Assembly (NCBI GenBank): GCA_003157595.1
Contig: PMKB01000300.1
Location: forward strand, 7,198-29,517
Origin: Solirubrobacterales bacterium
GTDB taxonomy: Bacteria; Actinomycetota; Thermoleophilia; Solirubrobacterales; Solirubrobacteraceae
Length of the DNA: 22,320 nt
Direction of reading: 5' to 3'
Part shown: positions 7,711 through 14,872 of the stretch, in pieces
How positions within the stretch are numbered: position 1 is the stretch's first letter
How the letters are laid out: every line of letters starts with the position of its first letter
The notes under the pieces: generated by a model
What the model was told of the DNA's origin: nothing
The model's input: only the letters and a program-made list of their open reading frames with translations
The model's database searches: none
Translations under genes and position numbers: made by a program

Positions 7711-7744
7711 CGCCGCCCGCCCCCGAGGACGCGGCCGGGCGGCG
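7711..7744 (+). terminator. Candidate terminator hairpin downstream of the CpsB-like gene
   Basis: A 9-bp stem, CGCCGCCCG (7711-7719) with CGGGCGGCG (7736-7744), and a 16-nt loop. It is 66 bp past the stop codon with no T-run. The 154-bp gap between genes holds nothing else I can name except the next promoter. Confidence 0.4.
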
Positions 7745-7786
7745 TTCAGACGCCGACCTTTCGGGTGCGACGTTCGCGCCGTCCAC

Positions 7787-7792
7787 TAGATT
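7787..7792 (+). promoter_or_regulatory. -10 element of the small membrane protein gene, probable leaderless transcript
   Basis: TAGATT stands 6 nt before ATG 7799, the same spacing as TACGCT before msrB. No ribosome site is present between them. Confidence 0.5.
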
Positions 7793-7798
7793 GCCGCC

Positions 7799-8038
7799 AT
7801 GGGCAACTCCCGCCTGATGATCGTCCTGGCAATCGTGCTCGGCGTCGCGCTGCTGTTCGTCGCCGGCATCTACTTCGCCGAGCCGGCAAGGTCGCTGCCG
7901 GCGTTCTTCCCCGGTCATTCCGCGACGGCCACGACCCACCACATCAAGCACGGCATCGCGTCGATCGCGGTCGCGCTCGCGCTGTTCGTGTTCGCCTGGT
8001 TCGCGAGCGGGCCGCGCACGGCCGCGGCCGCCCGTTAG
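7799..8038 (+). CDS. Small two-helix membrane protein of unknown function
   Basis: A 79-residue protein that I cannot assign to a named function. Two hydrophobic helices, about residues 6-26 (LMIVLAIVLGVALLFVAGIYF) and 52-70 (GIASIAVALALFVFAWFAS), flank a short polar link. The link contains PAFFPGHSATATTHHIKHG, with four His. It would form a membrane hairpin. The coding case rests on the TAGATT -10 element 6 nt before the ATG, the clear helix pattern, and a strong double hairpin right after the stop. It has its own promoter and terminator and is not in an operon. The His cluster could bind a metal or haem, but that is only a possibility. Confidence 0.72.
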   Translation: MGNSRLMIVLAIVLGVALLFVAGIYFAEPARSLPAFFPGHSATATTHHIKHGIASIAVALALFVFAWFASGPRTAAAAR

Positions 8039-8040
8039 CC

Positions 8041-8076
8041 GGCCGGCGCAGCCGGCCCCCAGCCGGCGCAGCCGGC
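8041..8076 (+). terminator. Double hairpin terminator after the small membrane protein gene
   Basis: GGCCGGC-GCA-GCCGGCC (8041-8057) is followed by a near copy, GCCGGC-GCA-GCCGGC (8062-8076). These are two tandem perfect stem-loops starting 3 nt after the stop codon. The unit is a direct repeat of about 20 bp. Confidence 0.55.
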
Positions 8077-8153
8077 CCCATAAACGGCGAAGACCGCCAC
8101 GCACGCAGACCACGCACGCGGCGGCAGCAGCGCAACGGGCTCAACCGGCAAGG

Positions 8154-8205
8154 TTGGCCAGCTGCGCCCCGGGCTCATCTGAGTCGAGCCCAGGGCGCTG
8201 GCTGA
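8154..8205 (+). other. Long imperfect stem-loop, possible structured RNA or attenuator
   Basis: TTGGCCA (8154-8160) pairs with TGGCTGA (8199-8205, with G-U pairs). GCGCCC (8164-8169) pairs with GGGCGC (8193-8198), and GGGCTC (8171-8176) with GAGCCC (8186-8191). One C-A mismatch and a 3-nt bulge interrupt a stem of about 19 pairs closed by a 9-nt loop. Function is not evident. Confidence 0.4.
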
Positions 8206-8335
8206 GAGAGGCCCTCGTGCGCGACCCGCGTGGTCATCCTGTTCGAGAGCTCGCTGCGAGCTGGTCAGGCTCGCACGGGCATCTCAGCAGCGCAGCCGAC
8301 GCACGAGGTGAAGATCCTGATAGCGCGCCGGCTCG

Positions 8336-8351
8336 TTCACCGGCTGGTCAC
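8336..8351 (+). promoter_or_regulatory. TTCAC/GTCAC 11-bp direct repeat before the PHP-GT4 gene
   Basis: TTCAC (8336-8340) and GTCAC (8347-8351) start 11 bp apart, the same core and period as the other boxes but in the opposite orientation to the gene. They lie 35-50 bp before ATG 8386, where they could overlap the -35 region. Confidence 0.4.
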
Positions 8352-8385
8352 AGAAAGTCATGTTTTGCAGCCGAATCTTAGGTGC

Positions 8386-10674
8386 ATGACAACGACCCAG
8401 AACCCGCAGACCCCGGGCGTGAGCACCCGGGTCGATCTCCACTGCCATTCGAGCGCCTCCGCCATCTCACGCCTGGGCGTCCAGCGCGCGCTCGGGCTGC
8501 CGGAATGCGCGACGCCTCCGGCCGAGGTCTACGAGCTCGCCAAGCGGCGCGGCATGGACTTCGTGACGATCACCGACCACGACACCATCGACGGCGCGCT
8601 CGCAATCGCCGAGCAGCCGGACGTCTTCATCTCCGAAGAGCTGACAGCGAGCTTCCGTGGCGAGCGCCAGGCGGTGCACGTGCTGTGCTTTGGCATCACG
8701 CCGGACGACCACGAGTGGCTGGCGGCCAACGCGGGCGACGTCGAGGAGTGCGCCGCCTACCTCGACGCTCGCGCCATCGTCAGCGCGCTCGCCCACCCGT
8801 TCTACGCGGTCGGAGCACCGCTGAGCAGCCGCCACCGACGCCGGCTGGCCGAGCTGTTCCCGATCTGGGAGACGCGCAACGGCTCGCGCGCCCGCGAGCT
8901 GAACATGCCGGCGGCGATCTACGTCGAGACCCAGGGCGGCATCGCGATCGGCGGCAGCGACGACCACGCGGGAATCGACATCGGTCGCACCTTCACGGTC
9001 GCTCCGGCCGCAGCCAGCCCGGCGGAATTCCTCGCGCACGTGCGTGCCGGTCGTGTGACCCCCGGCGGCGAACAGGGCAGCGCGGAGAAGTGGGCCCACG
9101 CGGCGATGGCGCTGGCCGTGCGCGCGCTCGGCCGCGACGGCGAGCGGGCCGAGCTGGATCCGGTGCGTGTCCTCGAGATCGCCGAGCGCGTGCTGCGCGA
9201 AGGAGACCGTCGCGAGGGGGACGGCGTGGGCAACCTCGCCCCTTCCGACGCGCGCGCCCTGCTTCGGGCCTGGCTCGTGTCGGTCGGTCTCGACGATCTC
9301 TCGGAGGCCGACCTGGTCGCCTACATGCAGGATGACCGCTTCGCCCACGCCGACCTCTACCGCCGAGCCACGCGCGCTCACGAGCGCGGTCTGCGCGACG
9401 CGGTCGCCACTGCGATCGACGCCGCGGGGCGCGGTGAGATCGGGGAGATCGGTGCCGTGCTGTTCACGGCCTGCATCCCCGCGATCCCCTATGCGCCGTC
9501 GGCTGCCTTCATCGCCCGCGAGCGCGCCAAGCTGAGCGTCCGGGACGGCGAGCTTCCACGCATCGCGATCGTGGCTGATGGCATCGGTGCGATGCACGGC
9601 GTCACACGCACGATCGAGGAGATTCGCGAGCGCGGCGTCGAGGGCTTCGCAATCGAGGTGATCGGCACCGACCGCAACGTCGACCGCCGACTCGCGGCCG
9701 TGGCCGACGTCGAGATCCCGCACTACCCGGGGATGCAGATCGGCGTGCCGAGCCTCCCAGCGGCTGTCGAGGCGATCGCCGACGGGCGCTACGACCTGAT
9801 CCACGTCTGCTCGCCCGGTCCCAGCGGCGTGGCCGCGGCGCTGCTCGCGCGCGCGATGGAGATCCCGCTGGTCGGCAGCTACCACACCGAGCTCGCCGCC
9901 TACGCCGGGCTTCGGAGCGGCGACCCGGCGCTCGAGTTGACCGCACAGCTGGTGGTCGCGGCGTTCTACTCGCAGTGCCGGCTCGTGCTCTCACCGAGCC
10001 GCGCCGCCGATCAGGCCCTCGCAGAGCTCGGGATAGGAGCCCAGCGGGTTGTGCGCTGGGACCGCGGCGTCGACACCGGCCGTTTCGATCCGGCGCTGCG
10101 CGACCCGCGAGCGCTGCCGGGCGAGCTGAGCGTGCTGTACGCGGGCCGCATCAGCAAGGAGAAGAACATCGACCTGCTGGCCGATGCCTTCACACTCGCG
10201 CACGAGCACGACCGACGTCTGCATCTTGTGTTCGCCGGCGGCGGTCCCGAGCAGCCCCGCCTGCAGGAGCGGCTCGGCGAGCGGGCGAGCTTCCTGGGCT
10301 GGCTGGAGGGCACCGCGCTCGCCGCCGCCTACGCGAGCGCCGACGCCTTCTGCTTCCCGAGCGAGACCGACACCTTCGGTCAGGTCGTGCTCGAAGCGCA
10401 GGCCAGCGCGATCCCGGTGCTCGCCGTCGACGCGGGCGGGCCGCGCGAACTGATCACCGACGGCGTCGACGGTCTGCTGCGACCGGCGCGAGCAGACGCC
10501 CTTGCCGAAGCGCTGCTCCTGTTGGCCGGATCCGACGCCTTGCGGCTCCGGCTCGGCCACGCGGCGCGACGGAGCGTCGAGCAGCGCACCTGGGAGCGGG
10601 CGCTCGACCGGCTCGCCGCCGGCTACCGCAGCGCGCTGGAAGCCGCGCGCAACGAGGCGCGCGATGCGGCCTGA
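8386..10674 (+). CDS. PHP-domain / GT4 glycosyltransferase fusion protein
   Basis: A 762-residue cytoplasmic fusion. Residues 1 to about 210 form a PHP phosphoesterase-like domain with DLHCH (His19, His21), TDHD (64-66), AHPF (His137) and GSDDHAG (Asp193, His194), so the metal site looks complete. Residues about 210-385 are a helical linker of no known family. From about 390 on is a GT-B glycosyltransferase of family 4: AIVADGIGAMHGVTRTI, HVCSPGPSG, VGSYHTELAAYAG, YAGRISKEKNIDLL (from about 590), and FPSETDTFGQVVLEA with Asp662 and Glu670 of the donor-binding motif. That last motif is closest to SQD2/MgtA-type enzymes that build glycolipids or mannosides from nucleotide sugars. ATG 8386 begins just before the PHP motif. 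Its end overlaps the next gene by 11 bp. Confidence 0.9.
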   Translation: MTTTQNPQTPGVSTRVDLHCHSSASAISRLGVQRALGLPECATPPAEVYELAKRRGMDFVTITDHDTIDGALAIAEQPDVFISEELTASFRGERQAVHVLCFGITPDDHEWLAANAGDVEECAAYLDARAIVSALAHPFYAVGAPLSSRHRRRLAELFPIWETRNGSRARELNMPAAIYVETQGGIAIGGSDDHAGIDIGRTFTVAPAAASPAEFLAHVRAGRVTPGGEQGSAEKWAHAAMALAVRALGRDGERAELDPVRVLEIAERVLREGDRREGDGVGNLAPSDARALLRAWLVSVGLDDLSEADLVAYMQDDRFAHADLYRRATRAHERGLRDAVATAIDAAGRGEIGEIGAVLFTACIPAIPYAPSAAFIARERAKLSVRDGELPRIAIVADGIGAMHGVTRTIEEIRERGVEGFAIEVIGTDRNVDRRLAAVADVEIPHYPGMQIGVPSLPAAVEAIADGRYDLIHVCSPGPSGVAAALLARAMEIPLVGSYHTELAAYAGLRSGDPALELTAQLVVAAFYSQCRLVLSPSRAADQALAELGIGAQRVVRWDRGVDTGRFDPALRDPRALPGELSVLYAGRISKEKNIDLLADAFTLAHEHDRRLHLVFAGGGPEQPRLQERLGERASFLGWLEGTALAAAYASADAFCFPSETDTFGQVVLEAQASAIPVLAVDAGGPRELITDGVDGLLRPARADALAEALLLLAGSDALRLRLGHAARRSVEQRTWERALDRLAAGYRSALEAARNEARDAA

Positions 10675-11395
10675 GCGAACGCTGGCGGTCGCCGTCCATG
10701 ACATCGAGCCGGCGACCTTCGAGCGTGCCGCCCTGATCCGCGACTGGCTCGAGGATCTAGGCGTCGACCGGGTCACGCTGCTTGTGATCCCCGCGCGCGA
10801 CATGCACCCGCTGTCTGACCGTCGACCTGAGGTTGCGACTTGGCTCCTCGATCGCGCCGGGCGGGGTGACGCCATCGCCCAGCACGGGTTCCACCACCTG
10901 CAAGCGCGCCAGCCGCGCTGGCTGCCACATCCTCGCTACGCCGTCGCACGCGAGTCACCGGAGTTCGTCGGCCTGGACTCGCGCCAGACGGCCCGGGCAC
11001 TCGACGCCGGCCGGCGGATCCTCAAACTGGCCGGGATCGAACCGCACGGATTCATCGCGCCTGCCTACGCCTACACTCCAGCGCTGCGCGAGTCGCTGCG
11101 CACGCGCTTTGCCTGGTGGGCGGGCGCCTGGGGCCTGCATCCGACTCGCGCCGGCGCGACGCAACAGGTCTGCGCGCCTCCGATCGGCCTCGCCGCCGCC
11201 GGGCCCTTGCGGCGCGCGATGTCGCCGTCGCTGCTGCGTCTGGGGGGCCGTCTCGCGGGCCGTACGCTGCGCATCGACGTGCACCCACTCGACCTCGCGT
11301 ACGCCGGCCACATGCTCGCGCTCGAGGACGTCATCCGCCGCGCGACGCCCGGCCGCGCGTGCGTCACCTACGACGATCTCGCCGCCGCGGCCTAG
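10664..11395 (+). CDS. Polysaccharide deacetylase-like protein (DUF2334-like)
   Basis: A 243-residue protein with features of the NodB/DUF2334 deacetylase fold. These are VAVHDIEPA with His12-Asp13 at the first strand, IAQHGFHHL with the metal-binding HxxxH (His74, His78), GFIAPAYAYTPAL, and a late DVHPLDL, all at expected places. Such enzymes remove acetyl groups from amino sugars of cell-surface glycans. It lacks a signal peptide, so it should act in the cytoplasm, for example on a lipid-linked or nucleotide sugar. ATG 10664 lies inside the end of the PHP-GT4 gene (11-bp overlap), so translation is probably coupled. I infer that the two act in one glycan or glycolipid pathway. Confidence 0.8.
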   Translation: MRPERTLAVAVHDIEPATFERAALIRDWLEDLGVDRVTLLVIPARDMHPLSDRRPEVATWLLDRAGRGDAIAQHGFHHLQARQPRWLPHPRYAVARESPEFVGLDSRQTARALDAGRRILKLAGIEPHGFIAPAYAYTPALRESLRTRFAWWAGAWGLHPTRAGATQQVCAPPIGLAAAGPLRRAMSPSLLRLGGRLAGRTLRIDVHPLDLAYAGHMLALEDVIRRATPGRACVTYDDLAAAA

Positions 11396-11484
11396 AGACG
11401 TAGCGCACAAGCACCCACAGTGCGGGCAATTTCGCGACACCCGTTGCACGCTACGACCTGTACGCGTGATACAACGGGCCAGGC

Positions 11485-14103
11485 ATGCAACTCGATCGTG
11501 TCCGCCGGATGGCGCTTGTCGTCGTAGTTCTGAGTGCCGTCGGGCTGATTGCCGCCTCAACCGGCGTCACTCCGCTGGCCGCTGACTCGGCGTCTTTGCT
11601 GAACGCGAACGGCGGAGCCGTGACAGGCGCCTCGGGAGCGTCAACCCCGACCGGCGCCTCGGGAGCCACCGGATCGACCTCCCCCACGGGCGAAACCGGC
11701 ACAACCGGCACAACCGGCGCAACCGGCGCAACCGGCGCAACCGGCACGACGGGAACGACCGGCACGACGGGCGCAACAGGTGCGACCGGCACGGCCTCGA
11801 CCACCGGCTCGACCAGTTCGACCGGATCGGCCACGACTACGACCACGACCGCCGTGACGGACGCAACCGGCTCGACGGGCCCGACCACGCCGGTCAGCGG
11901 AACGACCGGACCGAGCGCGGGCACCGGCAGCTCGGGCGCCGGCGCGTTCGCAGTGCCGATGATCACCGGCTCGCAGCCGCAGCCGCAGAGTGGGCTGAGC
12001 GTCAAGCAACCGGCCGGCGGCCGCCATTCGGCAGCGGGCGCACCGGGCGCAGCCAGCCGATCGAGCGGCCCGACCGCTCCGTCGCCTTCTCTGTTCGCCG
12101 GCACCAACCCGCTCGCCGGCGTGCTGCCGGGATCCTGGGAAGACCCGTTCATCGTCAACGGCGGCGCCGACGTGCCGCAGTTCTACGTCGACAACTTCCA
12201 CATCCCACCGTTCCTGCTGGTGATCTACCAGGCGGCCGGCGCGGCGTACGGCATCCCCTGGCAGACACTGGCCGCGATCAACGAGGTTGAGACCGATTAC
12301 GGCACGAACCTCGACGTGTCCTCCGCCGGCGCGATCGGCTGGATGCAGTTCTTGCCGAGCACGTGGAAGCGCTACGGCGTTGACGCGAGCGCGTCCGGGG
12401 TAAGGGATCCCTACAACGCTGCCGACGCGATCTTTGGCGCCGCGCGCTATCTGGCGGCGGCCGGCGGCACGCACAACCTGCCACGCGCGATCTTCGCCTA
12501 CAACCACTCGCGCTCCTACGTCCAGTCTGTACTGCTGCGCGCGGAGCTGCTGAGCGGCGAACCCAGCGCGCTGGTCGACTCGGTCAGCCAGCTCGCCGAG
12601 GGCGACTTCCCGCTCCAGCTGGGCGACCATGCAAGCTACGGTCCGACGGCGTCCTCGCACGCCGCGAGCGCGGGCGGTGCCTCCACCGCAGCAGGCGTCG
12701 GCTCCGGCGCTGCCCCCGCACCCACCGCGGTTGGCGCGGCGACCGCAGCAGCCGCGAGCGCGAAGTCGCCCGCTGAGGACATCTTCGCCTCCTCCGGCGC
12801 AGCGGCCGTGGCCGTCCAGGACGGGACGATCGTCAAGATCGGCCGCAACCGCGAACTCGGGCGTTACGTGGTTCTGCGCAGCGCGTTCGGCGACCGCTTC
12901 ACGTACGGGAACCTCGCGTCGGTCTCGGCGTGGTACCCGACTCCCAAGCCGCCGCGGCCCAGCGCGGCGCTGCTCTCGACGGCAGTGCCGGCCGCGCTCG
13001 CGCCGGGCCCGCACCCGACGGCCCCCGCAACGGCCGGCGCGCAGTCCTCCTCCAACAAGCCGTCGCAAACGCTGTTCCGCCGCGAGCGCGCCGCGGCAGC
13101 GGCGGCCGCACAGACCACGCCGGTCGTGGCCACCATCAACCTCCGGTCGAGGCCCACTGTTGCAACGCTGTTCACACCCCTTGCGGTGCTCGAGCGCGCC
13201 GTCCGTCACGCGACACGCGGCCGGGCGCACCGCAGCCTGCTTGCGCGCTACTTCACCGGCGCCTTCGGCCTGCGCCCCAGTCAGCTCGAGTTGGTGGGGC
13301 TGAAGGTGGGCTCGCACGTGCTGGCCGGAACGATCCTCGGCCGCCTCGCACACACCACGGGCGCGCACCGCCCGCACCTGATCTTCAAGCTGCGCCCCGC
13401 CGGCACCGGAGAGGCGCCGATCGACCCGCGGCCGTTCCTCGACGCGTGGTCGCAACTCGAGACGCTCGAGCTGCACCGCGACAGCTTCAACACCCCCTTC
13501 TACGGCCCCAACCTGCACGCCGCGAATGTCGGCACCGTGTTGCTGGCGAGCCAGGTCGACATCGAGCGAATCGTGCTCCAGGACACGCGCGTGACGCTTC
13601 CGGCCTGCGAGCGCTCCGCGGTTGGTGCCGGGAATGTCGACCGGCGCGTGCTGGCAACGCTCGAGGTGCTCGTGATCCACGGGATCGACCCCACGGTCAG
13701 TGGCGCCTGGTGCGCAACCGGGGCACACAAGCAGGCGACGGCGGCGATCCTCAAGACCGCTGACGCGATCGCGCTGAGCGCACTTGACGGACGATCGGCC
13801 GCAGCGGTTGCGAGCGTCGCGACCAAGGCACTGGCCGGGCTCCACGGCAGCGCGCGCCCGACACTCAGCGAGCAGACGGTGCCTGGCCAGCTGGTGATCT
13901 CGTTCTCGCCCGCGCACGCGCCCGTGGCGCTCGCCGCGGCGGCGTCCTACACCGCCGGCTTCGCGCTCTCTTCGACGCGCTGGTCTCAGCTCGACTCCCG
14001 CCTGGCGCAGATCACCGAGCCGCGGGTGCCAACCGCGATCTCAGCGCTCGCCCTGCCGGCCGTCTCGACGCGCTCAACGGCGCGCGCCGCCAAGCGTCAC
14101 TGA
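11485..14103 (+). CDS. Exported lytic transglycosylase (SLT/MltB-like) with collagen-like repeat and degenerate M23 domain
   Basis: An 872-residue exported protein acting on peptidoglycan. A signal peptide (residues 1-33, hydrophobic core [17 protein letters not shown]) is followed by Gly/Ala/Ser/Thr-rich sequence with Gly-X-Thr triplets (about 45-155). The transglycosylase domain covers about 235-360: [12 protein letters not shown] with the likely catalytic Glu269, [16 protein letters not shown], and IFAYNHS. An M23-like domain follows in two parts. [21 protein letters not shown]...TYGNL (441-477) and [16 protein letters not shown]...[11 protein letters not shown] (605-645) are separated by about 125 Ala/Pro-rich residues. 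The zinc ligands are largely lost: the usual HLHFE is HLIFK (His631, Ile633) and the early His is missing, so it is probably binding only. A C-terminal region with Cys708 and Cys743 is unrecognised. Confidence 0.88.
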   Translation: MQLDRVRRMALVVVVLSAVGLIAASTGVTPLAADSASLLNANGGAVTGASGASTPTGASGATGSTSPTGETGTTGTTGATGATGATGTTGTTGTTGATGATGTASTTGSTSSTGSATTTTTTAVTDATGSTGPTTPVSGTTGPSAGTGSSGAGAFAVPMITGSQPQPQSGLSVKQPAGGRHSAAGAPGAASRSSGPTAPSPSLFAGTNPLAGVLPGSWEDPFIVNGGADVPQFYVDNFHIPPFLLVIYQAAGAAYGIPWQTLAAINEVETDYGTNLDVSSAGAIGWMQFLPSTWKRYGVDASASGVRDPYNAADAIFGAARYLAAAGGTHNLPRAIFAYNHSRSYVQSVLLRAELLSGEPSALVDSVSQLAEGDFPLQLGDHASYGPTASSHAASAGGASTAAGVGSGAAPAPTAVGAATAAAASAKSPAEDIFASSGAAAVAVQDGTIVKIGRNRELGRYVVLRSAFGDRFTYGNLASVSAWYPTPKPPRPSAALLSTAVPAALAPGPHPTAPATAGAQSSSNKPSQTLFRRERAAAAAAAQTTPVVATINLRSRPTVATLFTPLAVLERAVRHATRGRAHRSLLARYFTGAFGLRPSQLELVGLKVGSHVLAGTILGRLAHTTGAHRPHLIFKLRPAGTGEAPIDPRPFLDAWSQLETLELHRDSFNTPFYGPNLHAANVGTVLLASQVDIERIVLQDTRVTLPACERSAVGAGNVDRRVLATLEVLVIHGIDPTVSGAWCATGAHKQATAAILKTADAIALSALDGRSAAAVASVATKALAGLHGSARPTLSEQTVPGQLVISFSPAHAPVALAAAASYTAGFALSSTRWSQLDSRLAQITEPRVPTAISALALPAVSTRSTARAAKRH
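11689..11787 (+). repeat. 9-bp tandem repeat encoding Gly-X-Thr triplets
   Basis: Eleven consecutive 9-bp units of the type GGC-(R)CN-ACC encode GET, then GTT or GAT triplets. Less regular units continue on both sides. The coding is collagen-like in having Gly at every third place. DNA identity is highest at 11692-11745, where units are near copies, so slippage and length variation between strains are likely. Confidence 0.85.
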
Positions 14104-14111
14104 ACCAGGGC

Positions 14112-14145
14112 GCGGCGGCGCGGGTGCGCCACCTAGCGCCGCCGC
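14112..14145. terminator. Bidirectional terminator between the transglycosylase and DUF47 genes
   Basis: GCGGCGGCGC (14112-14121) pairs perfectly with GCGCCGCCGC (14136-14145) across a 14-nt loop. It sits between two convergent genes, and the right arm lies in the last codons of the DUF47 gene. Confidence 0.5.
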
Positions 14146-14756
14146 AAGCCGATCCCCTCGAGGATGTGGGCAACCGTTTCGCACGCGTCGACGGCCGCCT
14201 CGAGCGACTCGAAGATGTCGCGCCAGCGAATCACGACCATCGGGTCGGTTCCGCCCGCGAACAGCGATGCCACAGCGTCGCGGCGCAACCGGTCTCCCTC
14301 GTTCTCCAACCGATGGATCTCGACCAGGTGCGGGGCGAGCCCATCGCCGGTGCGCAGGCACCCGAGGGCTTGCGCAACCTGCTCGGACGCGCCGACCAGC
14401 ACGTCGGCAAGCTCCACCGCCTGCTCCATCGTCGCCTCGACCGCGTAAAGGCCGAGCGTGTCGGCGACCTGCTCCGCGTGATCGACGATGTCGTCGAGCG
14501 CCGTGGCCAGCCGGTGACCGTCTGCGGCGTCGAACGGCAGCTGGGAGCGCCGCGCGTCGGCGAGTCGGTGGATCACATCGTGGGTGATGCGGTCGCCCTC
14601 GTGCTCGCACTGACGCACGTCGCGCGCCAGCGAATACCGATCGGGGTAGTCCGAGATCAGGTCCCGCAGCAGCAGCGTCGTCGCGACTACGTTGCGTCCC
14701 GACTCCGCGATGAGCTCCAGCAGGCCGTCGTCCACCGTGCGTCGCAGCAAGGCCAT
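14133..14756 (-). CDS. DUF47 family (PhoU-like) protein
   Basis: A 207-residue all-helical protein, the usual length of DUF47/YkaA proteins, which resemble PhoU and usually accompany Pit-type phosphate transporters. It carries two PhoU-type metal-binding motifs, CEHEGDRITHDV (about residue 50) and LENEGDRLRRDA (about 150). It likely modulates phosphate uptake at the membrane, but no pit gene is in the window. ATG 14756 lies 9 nt after a TACTGT -10 element (14766-14771, minus strand) and has no ribosome site, so the message may be leaderless. Four 11-bp direct repeats upstream (14799-14842) end 28 bp before this -10, so I expect phosphate-dependent control. Confidence 0.92.
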   Translation of the reverse strand: MALLRRTVDDGLLELIAESGRNVVATTLLLRDLISDYPDRYSLARDVRQCEHEGDRITHDVIHRLADARRSQLPFDAADGHRLATALDDIVDHAEQVADTLGLYAVEATMEQAVELADVLVGASEQVAQALGCLRTGDGLAPHLVEIHRLENEGDRLRRDAVASLFAGGTDPMVVIRWRDIFESLEAAVDACETVAHILEGIGLRRR

Positions 14757-14765
14757 GATCAGCGA

Positions 14766-14771
14766 ACAGTA
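14766..14771 (-). promoter_or_regulatory. -10 element of the DUF47 gene
   Basis: TACTGT on the minus strand, 9 nt from ATG 14756. It has no good -35, as expected for an activated promoter with the box array just upstream. Confidence 0.45.
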
Positions 14772-14798
14772 CGCATACCGCGCGCGCCTCGCCGATCC

Positions 14799-14842
14799 TT
14801 CACGACTTCTTCACCGCTGCATCACAGCATCTTCACCCGCTG
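14799..14842. promoter_or_regulatory. Four tandem 11-bp repeats (PHO-box-like operator)
   Basis: Four adjoining 11-bp units on the plus strand: TTCACGACTTC (14799-14809), TTCACCGCTGC (14810-14820), ATCACAGCATC (14821-14831), TTCACCCGCTG (14832-14842). The TCAC core recurs exactly every 11 bp. Tandem 11-bp units with a GTTCACC-like core are the form of PhoP-binding PHO boxes in actinobacteria. It lies between the DUF47 gene and the OmpR-type DNA-binding gene, next to phoU. Confidence 0.7.
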
Positions 14843-14872
14843 GACGCAAACGCGCGGGAGCCTGCTTCGTCG

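Larger units (their letters stand above)
8039..8385. other. 347-bp intergenic region with terminator repeats, a long hairpin and a box pair
   Basis: No gene is credible here; the open frame running upstream of the PHP-GT4 start has no domain content. The region holds the double hairpin at 8041-8076, a long stem-loop at 8154-8205, a 15-bp palindrome (AGCTCGC-T-GCGAGCT) at about 8248-8262, and the TTCAC/GTCAC 11-bp pair at 8336-8351. The AT content rises just before the next start. Confidence 0.6.

Noticed and set aside
8190..8262. Possible TPP riboswitch (CTGAGAG after a stem at 8200-8208)
   Set aside because: Only the CUGAGA-like string fits. The conserved ACCUGAU and the closing helix are not present, and no thiamine gene is downstream.
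8467..9885. 472-codon minus-strand frame opposite the PHP-GT4 gene
   Set aside because: No domain content; the plus strand carries complete PHP and GT4 motifs.
11641..13917. 758-codon minus-strand frame opposite the transglycosylase
   Set aside because: Low-complexity Arg/Gly/Ala composition mirrors the repeat on the plus strand. The plus frame has signal peptide and catalytic motifs.
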